The translations under genes and the position numbers were made by a program. Under the pieces are notes generated by a model that worked only from the letters and a program-made list of their open reading frames with translations, made no database searches and was not told the DNA's origin. Below are positions 12,110 to 21,649 of a DNA stretch of 64,000 nt, in pieces; within the stretch, counting starts at the first letter, position 1; every line of letters begins with the position of its first letter. This DNA comes from Fragilaria crotonensis (lineage: Eukaryota; Bacillariophyta; Fragilariophyceae; Fragilariales; Fragilariaceae): NCBI GenBank assembly GCA_022925895.1, contig JAKSYS010000183.1:1-64000 (forward strand), in the 5' to 3' direction.

Positions 12110-12924
12110 CTAGCTTGTTGCATCAAAGTACCTAAAGGAAACATGTTGCCATCGTCTGTCCGAGCCCTCACAATCTTTGGACCATCACCATCGGCTCGCC
12201 GCTTGTTTGAATCTACCCAAAGAGTAAAACTTGCCTTCCTGTTGATGTCTGGGCCATCATAAAAAGAGAGTTGCCTCCGAAAGCTCACAAACTCATTCTT
12301 CACAGTTGAGGTTGAGCAGCAATAATCCAAGGCCTCCTTGCAGAGAGGAATTGCAACCACTTCATTTGCATCATACACATACCCACTGTGAATGGTAACT
12401 GCATGTGAACCATTTCCATCGGATTCATTGAGCACAGCCAATACCATTGTGTCCTTCATTTGTTCTTGAAGGAGTTGCCAATCAAACATGTGTGGTCTCT
12501 TCAGAACTTGTCGGGTGATCCATGTAGGCAGCTGAGTTTCAGCAAACTGTCCCACCTTTCGAATGGCATCAACAGTACCTCCTCTTAGGTGACTTTCACC
12601 AAAATGGTTAATGGATTTGGCAGCATTATCAAAGCCAATTGCATATAAAGCACTGGCCAATGACTTTGAAACACAAAGATCTTCACCTTCGGATTGTACA
12701 AAGTGGACCTGGGGTGCTTCAGGAACCTGCAGCTTGGGATATTCATGCAAATGTGATTCTTTGAAATCGCCCACTGGTATGTCAACAAATCCACACCTCA
12801 TACGCTTGACCTCCTCCAAGAATCCTGTCTTAAATTGTTTCACAAAGTCTTCATCAGTTCGAATGGGCTGTGTTTCTCCATGAAAGATGACCTCCCAGTA
12901 ACCAGGGGCCTGTATCTGCTTCAT
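12106..12924 (-). CDS. Papain-like cysteine protease-like protein of the CACTA-like element
   Basis: An intact 272-residue frame runs from ATG at 12924 to TAA at 12106-12108. Cys84 in EDLCVSKSLASALYAIG starts a helix-like stretch. It is followed by His174 in GNGSHAVTIHSGYVYDAN with Asp185 or Asn187 after it. The order Cys, His, Asp/Asn with those spacings is that of papain-fold peptidases, but overall similarity to a named family cannot be judged here. It ends tail to tail with the transposase gene and follows the Ulp1-like coding region on the same strand, so it could be a separate gene or the last part of a polyprotein. It is one of the few frames in this element without a break. Confidence 0.5.
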   Translation of the reverse strand: MKQIQAPGYWEVIFHGETQPIRTDEDFVKQFKTGFLEEVKRMRCGFVDIPVGDFKESHLHEYPKLQVPEAPQVHFVQSEGEDLCVSKSLASALYAIGFDNAAKSINHFGESHLRGGTVDAIRKVGQFAETQLPTWITRQVLKRPHMFDWQLLQEQMKDTMVLAVLNESDGNGSHAVTIHSGYVYDANEVVAIPLCKEALDYCCSTSTVKNEFVSFRRQLSFYDGPDINRKASFTLWVDSNKRRADGDGPKIVRARTDDGNMFPLGTLMQQAS

Positions 12925-13088
12925 ATGTTTACCCCTGGTGAGTCACTGTTGCTCCTTAAGGACCTTTTCGACTGAGGATCAAACACCCATTGTGTCTGTG
13001 GGGAACGTATCGCAGCTTATGTACCTTTTAGTATGAATGAGGATGGTTTCCTTCAGGAACAGGTACAAATCCATCCGTGTTTCCAACG

Positions 13089-14137
13089 TTAATGACATGT
13101 TGGATTACCCTTTGCATAATCGGCATCCTTGATCCAGTCTTTGGAAACAGCAATTTTTCTTCCTTCTTTCCAACTTTCCTTCTTTTGTCTTAACATTGTA
13201 AACCAAAAGTGCAACAAAGGTATCTTCACGTGGGTTGTACTTGAGGCCATGCACCATGGCCTCAGTGCCAAATGTCCATTCCAATTCAAATGCCCTTTGA
13301 ATTTCTTCCTTTCCTTCTTCATAAACTTTATTTCTTTCGTGTACTGCTCTCTGTAATCATCCTTTGTCTTTTTCTTCTTACATCCATCAATTTTTCTTTG
13401 CATCTCGCCCGCTTCTTTTCCACATTCTTCATGTGATCTTTGGTAGAGCTCCAACCCCAGTACAAAAATCTGTCCTCCACGAATTTGTTCATTGCTGCTT
13501 CATCCCTAAGAAGCACTGGTCGATCTTCACCGTCATCTCCTTTCTTTCGCCACTTTTTTCTAAATTTCTCAACTTCATTGTCTGATACCAATGTTTTGTA
13601 CCTACTTTCTCCGAAAGGTAATTTCGGGCATTCATCAGGTACATGAATGTCTCCATAACCATACGTACGAGGAGGCCCACCTTTCCATACCCTGCTTGCT
13701 CGGGGAAGCTTAGCAGGATCATTCCACCAGGCTTCGTTGAGATCAATATCTTCTTCCTGTTGTTCAGGTCCATCAGCAGATCCAGATGGTTTGAAATCGG
13801 CAACATCCTCCTCTGATGGCAAACTCCGTTCATTGGCATTTGGCAAAACATCCTCCCTGGAAGAAACATCCTCCAACGTAACACTGTCGTCCTCTGTGGC
13901 ATTGGATGGTACTGGCACCCAGGGCCACGTGAAAGTCTGAAGTTCCAACTTCAGACTTCCGTAACAGGGATCCATCAAATGATTTGAATTCTGACGTTTT
14001 GGGACTGTGACGTGTTGAAATTCTGCAATGCGATCAAACAGCAAAAACCACTGTGCTTTCATCGCATGCAAGTAGGAAATGGAAGCCGAATCATCCCTTT
14101 TAAACAGTTTTGTGAATATTCCTGTGGAAAACAGCAA
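13089..14137 (-). CDS. C-terminal charged region of the CACTA-like ORF2, unknown function
   Basis: A 269-residue frame (14137-13328) follows the Ulp1-like segment and is continued by a second frame to 13089. It contains an acidic linker (SNATEDDSVTLEDVSS; EEDIDLNEAWWND), then a motif (GGPPRTYGYGDIHVPDEC), then a long Lys/Arg-rich helical tail (KNVEKKRARCKEKLMDVRRK) probably forming a coiled coil. The continuation includes TFGTEAMVHGLKYNPRED in a shifted frame. No catalytic domain is recognised. It may be the tail of the same protein as the Ulp1-like part, with the frame change due to an intron, a shift or an error. Confidence 0.4.
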
Positions 14138-15280
14138 ATGTGCTCCTTCGATTTCACATCAGTTGACATCTGGATTTCCATGCGATCGCGTCTAAACATT
14201 TCGTTGTACGCTGCAACTCCATCTTGAGTCCCAATGATATCTCGGAGAATTATTGCAATTGCAGCTATAATCCCAATCCCACAGCTATGGCCATCTTCTT
14301 GCAGGGGAAGAACATCATTATCCAACACCCTCAATGCAGGGAATGTATTGGTGCCCTTCATTTGCCCAAAAGGTTCGTCCGAACGGACTGAGCCACTTCA
14401 TCTTGTTTGGAGTGCTGCTATCATTTGCACTGTTTTTCCTTTGCTCCTGGTAACTGAAGGCAAGGTTCAGGAACCAGACAACACCGACATTGTTTGGAAT
14501 TTTTCTCGTGCCGGAGGGATGAAGACTGCAATAGCGAAAAAACATGTCCGGAGGCATGATACATCATCCGTGGCAGCCACAACGTCTCCAGCATTGAAAA
14601 CAAATGTTGCCCCCAATGATCGTTGCTGAGATTCGAGGAAACACAATCAACCTTTTCTGCAGAAGCCCTGGATAGAACAACAGGACTTCCTTCACAACAC
14701 GATTCATTTGGTCATCATACTTCTGGTAAAGTTCTTCCTTAGAACTTCCATACCTTTTTTCACAAGGGCAAGACATTCTGCATGATCGGCTCCATTGGCT
14801 ACCATCAAGTCGTTTTCGTACTTCTTTGCAGATAGATGACGTTGAAGACGCAAAGCAACCTTGAATTACCTGCATGTCGTCAAAAGACAGGATTGCAACT
14901 GATGTGTGATACCTGCCATCCCTCATGAGGAGTGAAGTCATCATTTGCAGCTCACGGGTGGCCATCCAAGTTTTCCCACCACTTTTGCTATGATCAAGCC
15001 TTTCCTGTGATCCCATTTCTCCAAAACCACGCAACTGGTCAGGCAGAACCAGGTCACCAAATGGTGGTGGAAGAAGGTTGTTCAAATAGTCCAGACCGGT
15101 AAATGCCTCTTCCAGATCTGCATTTGTCAGCAATGCTCCACTTGCAACATCATCTTGGAGATCGATTGTTGATGAAGGGTATTGGCACCATACAAATGTT
15201 TTTCTGGTGTTGCTACCATCATTCCGTGCACTGACTGTCTCATTGTTGCTCTGCACAATCTCCAAAACATCACTGCTCAC
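14059..15280 (-). CDS. Ulp1/C48-like cysteine protease region of the CACTA-like element
   Basis: The expected Ulp1 order His, Asp, Gln, Cys can be read on the minus strand. SNDHWG lies near 14610, followed by FVFNAGDV. RVLDND lies near 14315. LPLQEDGHSCGIG near 14280-14310 gives the oxyanion Gln and the catalytic Cys. Two small frame changes, near 14600 and 14370, break continuity. Ulp1-type proteases remove SUMO-like modifiers and are repeatedly captured by CACTA elements in plants; their benefit there is not settled. The preceding segment (15280-14640) has a CPC motif and no domain that I recognise. The assignment rests on motifs only. Confidence 0.55.
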
Positions 15281-16405
15281 GAGGAAGGGGAACCACCACT
15301 CGATTTTGCGACTATATTGATCTTGCTTTCTTCCTCTGACTCAACAACAGCACGCTGGGAACCATCATTTCTTGTTGCACTGATCACATCACTGTTGCTT
15401 TCAACAACCTCGACAGCAGCACTGTTAGCAGCACTGTTCAAAAGGGAACCGGAAGAAAGTTTCATCAGAGGGATAATGCAGTGCTCCTCAGACTCTGGTA
15501 CAATCCATGCAAATCCACCTGTGGTCTCGTCCATTAAGGTGTCGGCAATTGTCTTGGGAAGAAACTCAATGCCAGTTGTGTCTTGGAGATTGATTTGACG
15601 GAACCCACAGGCTTGGTAGAATTCCTTTGGCTCGTCATGGGGACACTGCAAGTAGATGTCCACACCATGTAGGCTCTCCTGACATTGTGACAGCTCACGG
15701 TGAGACAATAATAAAAAAGTTGAATGCTTGATGAGCATTACTAACATCAGACGTCCAAACCCTTGCCGTCTCCAGGATGTAAGACCGGATGGCTTCCGTG
15801 ATTCAGATTCTGCAATCAACAGCCAAAGCACCAACGACGCACCAACTTCATCTCCAATTCCACTTCAAATGTAATGCATGCAATAACAACAGAGTCTTGG
15901 CACCCTATGACAGATTTCTTGAAGGGGTCATCTTCTTTCCAAGAGGACGTCCCACAATCATTATTGATGGATCAGAATTCACAGCACGATCGATAGAGCT
16001 CAAATCAGCTTCTGTAGAATTGAATGATGTGCTGTAGAATTGCCTTGCAGCTTCTGTCGCCCACTTAAACCTTGTCGCCTCAGCTTTGTTTGTTTGGACA
16101 CGTGTGGGGTACAACGTAACTACCTTGAATTGCCAAATTTCATTGGAGTCCTCTCTTTCTCTGAGTCATAATCTTGGACAACGGGAGGTCTTGAAACCAA
16201 GAGCTGAACATGTGTAGTGGAAACTCTGAAACAGCACGAGCGGGTGATGATAAAAGACTCGAACTTGCGATCTGAATTGTTTATTGACCTTTGTTCCTGG
16301 AGGTGGTGTGAATTCATCCATACCATCACGGAACAGGTACGCCTTATCCATAGGGACTCCTCCTTGCTGACGAGAGACAGGGGACAGTGATGGAACCTCT
16401 GCCAT
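15277..16405 (-). CDS. GNAT acetyltransferase-like N-terminal region of the CACTA-like ORF2
   Basis: From ATG at 16405 (MAEVPSLSPVSRQQGGVPMD) the frame shifts several times, at about 16180, 15900 and 15850. It reaches a 185-residue frame with the GNAT signature: WRRQGFGRLMLVMLI at about 15760 fits motif A (R/Q-x-x-G-x-G), followed by GVDIYLQC and EFYQACGFRQIN, the typical final strand with FYxxxGF. Such domains transfer acyl groups from acyl-CoA. The C-terminal part is Ser/Val/Glu-rich and leads into the Ulp1-like region. A GNAT domain in a DNA transposon is unusual. Whether it is one fused protein is inferred from strand, order and absence of gaps. Confidence 0.5.
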
Positions 16406-16798
16406 TTTGTTGGTTGAAATATGAATAATCCTCCAACTGGTGTGCGTATACAACTCTTGAGCATGCGAACAGACAACTGACAAAAAGAACCAATACCGGT
16501 AGATCAATCTGGTTTGATTCACTCAAATCAATGAGAATCTCTCGCAGATGACCGAATATTGGATTCTAGATGACAGATTGCCTTACAAACTCAATCGAAG
16601 CACGCACACAAGACGAAGTACTTATTCCCTCAATTAACAACAAAATGAGAAGCACAACACTTGTCGACAAGGATCCTAATTATGAAAGGAGAAGAAGAGG
16701 ATGTGAGATTGAAAGCTGGAAAATACAATCATGTGCAATGACACAACGTCAACAAGAAAGACTGGAGTACAGTACCAGCACAATGTTGTACGGAAGCC

Positions 16799-17530
16799 TC
16801 CAAGGTACTGTCGTGGTGCGAACTCGTCCCAGTACTTGACAGTACCATGAGTACAGTACGTAGACAATGGTACAGGCACAACAGGAGTACCTCAACAAAT
16901 CAATCAGTTGCTCACAATGATGGAAACGACGATTCAACACAACATTCTTGTGTTGATAGGACAAAACAATCAAAAACTCACGAACAAGAACGACAGTTAA
17001 GTGCCCTTGTTAGTGGAAAGGAAGAAGAAGCAAAGGGCAAAGGGGACAAGCACAGAATGAAACATTCAATGCGGTGTTGGGCATGACACCAAGTTGTGAC
17101 ATCGACAACCGTACAGCAGGCACAAGGTAGTATTGTAATAAACCGTAGGCCCACCAAGGTACTGTCATACTCCCAGTACTTGATAGCAACATGAGTACAG
17201 TACGTAGACAACAGTACATGCACAAGGTAGTGTTGTACCGTAGCCTCCAAGGTACTGTCGTATTCCCAGTACTTGGCAGTACCATAAGTACGGCACGTAG
17301 ACCACGGTACAGGCGCGACGTAGTGTATTACCGTAGCCTCCAAGGTACTGTCGTACTCCCAGTACTTGGCAGCACCCTAAGTACGGTAGGTAGACGACTG
17401 TACAGGCGCGACGTAGTGTATCACCGTAACCTCCAAGGTACTGTCGTGCGAACTCGTCCCAGTACTTGACTGCACCCTGAGCACCGTACGTAGACAACGG
17501 TACTGGCACAACGGGAGTACCTCAAAACTC
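16799..17530. repeat. 93 bp minisatellite near the right end of the CACTA-like element
   Basis: Four tandem units start with CCAAGGTACTGTC at 17154, 17247, 17340 and 17433, a period of 93 bp. A fifth, separated unit lies at about 16805. Units are GTAC-rich and about 85-90 percent alike. The intervening 16900-17130 and the following 17530-18360 hold no gene; the latter is AC-rich with many GTAC and CCATAC words. Confidence 0.85.
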
Positions 17531-18370
17531 ATTCGACCATCACCATGATGGAAACATTCAATCAACACAACAATCAACACGAAAAGCACATTTGCAGTCT
17601 TACCACTTAAGACTGCAATGTCTTGTGGGTGGGAAAGGACGAAGAAGGAGCGAAGATGCCAAATAATGGAGCATCAATGTGGTGTCGGGCATGACACCAA
17701 GTGGTGGAGTGCTCAACGAACGAAGTGTGAGATGTGACACTTCCGCAAAAAAATCACGTACGATTCTACTAAAGACAATACTGTGGCTGAAAAGAATTAA
17801 TTCCTTGTAGAAATATACAGCATGCACTGGTATTGGTGCCAAAGAATTAATCAGTACATACTATCGCCTACAATTCTACGGTTTGTTGTTGAAAACACAA
17901 GATCACGTAGTACGTAGCATAGTGTCATAGGAGTACTCGCATGATACAATACTGTACTAAAATTATACGCTACCACCATACCGTAGTACACAAAACACAG
18001 CGCTATAGTAATGAAAGTACCGTACACAGTACCACACTACCATACACACAGACCACGCCGTAGCTACCATACTGTACACCACCGCACCATACTAAACGTA
18101 CTGTAGCAGGCACCGAACACCATGCACCATGCACCAGACACGCCCATAGCTACTTGTACAACGTACAATGTACAGCGTATAACCAACAACGAACCATTGC
18201 GCTAGTACGACGGTAGTATCCCAGCTGACAGCACTGTAAAACCGCTGTATACTGTACACTGTACGGCACAACCAATAGTCCACCCACGATACACCATGCT
18301 ACTCCAGTATTTCGTACAAAACACGTACAGTACTCGGTGTTTTATGTGCATCGAAATAATGAAGAAAAAG

Positions 18371-18500
18371 CTCAGGAATAATACTGCAGTAGTTCAGGAG
18401 CAAAAAAAATTCTTCATAAAAATGAGGAAACAGCAAATGTCGGAATCCTGAACTAAATAAATAAACCAGAAAAAAACTTCAGGAATCCTGAACTAAATAT
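18371..18500. repeat. Subterminal repeats, right end of the CACTA-like element
   Basis: TTCAGGA/CTCAGGA motifs at about 18371, 18392 and 18477 are the reverse complement of the left-end ATTCCTGAACT array. Direct-orientation copies lie at about 18443, 18484 and 18504. The array lies 80-210 bp inside the right terminus, mirroring the left end. Confidence 0.55.
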
Positions 18501-18582
18501 GGGAATCCTGAAATTTTTCCAATAAATATGATAAAAATTCTTGTATCAACTATGGTACTTAGTTTTGGCACCCTTAGATGAT

Positions 18583-21500
18583 GGTTGGTGAAAGATAGCA
18601 TGGGAGACTGCCATTGGCCAAAGTGTTGCATCAGCCACATCTGTCAATGTACCGCTGAATGGAGCATCATTGTCCGAAATCGACATGATCGCTTGGATTG
18701 CCCTCTCAGCATGGCCATTGTGATGGTGAGCTCCAACTCCAGCAAACTTGACTTGCTTCAGAGTTCCAAGGTGCTCAGTGAACTTAGCTGAGGTGAAGCT
18801 CCCACCATTGTCAGAGAGATAGGATTGTGGAATGACTCCACTGTCCCTTGCCATCAACTCAAAGTTCTGCTTGGCCTTCAGGTCTCATGAGTGTTCAGAT
18901 GCTTCTGAAACTCGACATGCACAAAGTTGGAAGCATGATCAATGAAGAGGCAGCCACCAGCAAACATGTCTGAGTTCAAGCTCCTTGTTCCAGCTGAAGA
19001 GAAGAGCCTTCCCTTTGTTCCACAAATGAAGTGATCAATGGAGACTTGTTGTCCAGGAGCAAGTTATATGCCTTGAGAACTCCAGCTCGATCCTTGATAA
19101 CAGTTGTGATCTTGGCAGGAGCTGGCGCTGATGTTGCTTCCCATATTGGCATGCAGCACACTTGGGAGGGTTGACAATCCGGCAGGCAGCAGTGTGGAGT
19201 GATCGATGCGACTCACTCCGACTCAGGACTCCAGTTCGCATGATGAATTGGATCTTGCGAAAAGAAAGGTGTCCAAGGCGGTGGTGCCACCTTAACAACT
19301 CCTTCTCAGCTTCAGTCAAGTTGAGGTTGCTCTCGTGAACAGTGTTCAAAGTAATGTTGAGAGCTGCAACTGCCTTGGGAGTATCTGAGCTGCGGTGTGC
19401 ATCAGAGGTAGGCAAGTTGTTGTCAGGGTTGACTCTTGCAATGAGTTGCCCTCTGGCTTCATCAGAGGTGCCACTCAAGGTCAGTTGATGAGCTTCAATG
19501 GTGATGGTTTCTCCAGGATAAGCTTGGAGCAAGCTTGTGGTGGATAGGAGCCTGACCTTGATGCAAGACACCAAGTATGCTGGGACCTTGAGCATCCTTA
19601 GGTTGCCCAGAGTATCTTGTATTGCCCACAGAACATGACCTTGACCTTCAATCCTGAGTCCCTTTGCAATGCCCTGCAGTTGAGTAATAGGGCCAGGAGT
19701 GTTGATGGGTCCAACAAAGTCCTTGCGGTCAGGAGTGATCGAGATGCTTGCGCCAGAGTCCCAGATGACTGGAAACGTTGAAGTCTTGGGAAGGGATTCG
19801 CGGAAGCGGTCGGTTGACTGGAGAGCCATGCGAAGGATTGTGGAGTAGTTGCCGTTTGGAAACTTAGCCATGTTCACTTGCATTGCCATCTTGCGAGCAG
19901 CTTGAAGTTGCTTGGAGGTCCACTGATGGTTCCCTAGGCCTTGGAAGCCAATGGGAGAGACGGGGCGATAGACGCCGTTGGACTTGGGAAGCCTGCGAGC
20001 GCGGCGTCGCTGCCAGCGAAGCGGAGCGTCGAGGTAGGCGTCGTTGATATCGCAGTGGTTGATCCTTGGCCCTTCCTCTTGCGTCGACAAATCCGATGGC
20101 GAGCGGGATGTGTTACGGACCTTGGGGCAAGGTTCAGTTGGCCCATGGACGATTGTATCGTTGCAGTGGCGGCAGGTCCAGTGAGTTGATCGCGGAATGG
20201 AGCGCTTGAGCGAATCGACACGCTGAAGGAGAGTCGCAACCTTGGAGTGAAGGTCGTTCAACTGCACTTGCTGCTGTTGTTCAACCAACGTTGGTGCATT
20301 CCTCCGAATGTAGCGTCCCATGGATCGCAAGTTAATGGGGTACCTGCGATGCAGTCCATGGGAGCGAATACTTCCGGCTTGGGGAACATTCGCGCGTCGT
20401 GTGACCTTGCGATTGTGTTGCTTGAGAGCACGACGATGGCGGCGGGAAGGTAGCTCCTTAGGATCAGGCTCAGGCGATGTTGAGCTGGGCTTAGGAAGCC
20501 AGAACAGTACGACCATGGCCAGTAGTGCCCAAAGCAATGGAGCAATGAGCGCCTCCTGGTGAGCCTCCAAAAATTGCGAGACGTGCGGGCGAACGACCAT
20601 GACATGCGCTCGAAGGATTGCCATGACTTGGCTCCAATCGACGGCGTTGAAATGCGCCATGGCGAGTTGAATAATTTCCAGCGTGGAGGTCCACATAGTT
20701 TTTGCAAACGGGACTGAAAATATTGCCATCACGTAGGTGAGCAGTAGAACGAGTACGGGGAGGATCCGGGTCATCATGGTGCGCAGGATAAAGAGCGCGT
20801 CAGTCACACTTGGGACGACCTCAATTTCCGTGGTCCACACCGATGGATCGAAGGCAAGGGAGACATTGTTGATTGCAGAACCAACACCTTGAGGGCCCTC
20901 AGAGCTCTTCTTGACGCCAGTATGCGTTGCCGTTGCGTGGGTGGTGGTCCAACGCTTGCAGCTTGCGCACCAGTTGAAAGCTTTTCCGTTGGCTTGCTTG
21001 ACTTGAGGTGCTCCAGATGGAGGAGGAGTAGACTTCCAGGACTTGACATCCTTTGGTCTTTCATTGCCATTCCCGTTCCTGCCCTTGCCCTTGTTCTCTG
21101 GGCATTCGCGCGACCAGTGTCCAGGCTTGTTGCACTTGTGACAGACTCCTTTCTTGGCAAGTCCAGCGCCATTGTTGGAGGCCTTGGACTGGATGAGGTT
21201 GAGTACCTCAGCTCTGGTGATTGAGTTGCCATGTTTCCGAATGCAGCTGGTGGAGCCTTGGAGTCGCGAGTGTGACGTGCAGGCGGCCACTCCTTCCTGT
21301 CAAAGAGCGTCCTGTAGGCATCCTCTGCGTGAGCGCAGATGTCCTTGTAGGTCAGCTTGTTGACTTGCATGTGAAGGTTGGCAGCTTCCTTGTCCTTGAA
21401 TCCAATGTCCAACAAGGCTTGCTCCAACTTCTGCTTGACAGATCGCAAAGGAAAGCGGAAGTCCTCGTTGCCAGAACCACCAGACAAAAGAAAGATCTTG

Positions 21501-21647
21501 AGCATGGCCAGAGTGAGGTTGTGGTCATACTGGCCAGCAGTCGTCAACTCATTTGCATCCTTGCGAAAGTGAGCTGCCAATTGTTCAAGGTTCTCTCCAG
21601 AGTACTGACTTGGGAGCCTGGCCTTGATGATGGCCTTGAGATCTTCA
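18583..21647 (-). pseudogene. gag-pol: Copia-A gag C-terminus, protease and integrase, frameshifted
   Basis: Minus-strand coding resumes inside gag (FEDLKAIIKARLPSQYSG, 21647). It shifts near 21230 into a 751-residue frame (21290-19035). That frame holds zinc knuckle C50/C53/H58/C63, a second CxxC at 108/111, two hydrophobic segments at about 173-197 and 248-266, the aspartic protease DSGA at 511-514, and the integrase zinc domain HH...CAAC at about 668-713. After another shift near 19130 come the integrase catalytic residues: D in FIDHAS, D in YLSDNGG, E in HAERAIQ. It ends at the CACTA-like insertion. The membrane segments between zinc knuckle and protease are not normal for Copia. Confidence 0.9.
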
Positions 21648-21649
21648 AA

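Larger units (their letters stand above)
6762..18580. mobile_element. CACTA-like DNA transposon (11.8 kb) nested in Copia-A integrase
   Basis: The ends are inverted repeats of about 20 bp starting CATCTAAGGGTGCCAAAAC, flanked by a 2 bp duplication AT (6760-6761 and 18581-18582). Excising it with one AT rejoins the Copia integrase as ...HAIFHNHVPDLATG, apart from one extra C. The element carries a large transposase with CACTA/Plavaka-type features, a spliced divergent gene, protease and acetyltransferase-like coding on the minus strand, and subterminal repeats at both ends. A 2-3 bp duplication, subterminal repeats and Ulp1-type proteases are known for the CACTA (En/Spm) group. The CATCTA terminus is not the usual CACTA, so the exact superfamily is inferred. 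Many frameshifts suggest a decayed or poorly polished copy. Confidence 0.82.

Noticed and set aside
16790-18340. CRISPR-like array because of regular GTAC-rich repeats
   Set aside because: Units are contiguous 93 bp tandem repeats without unique spacers, in a eukaryotic transposon.
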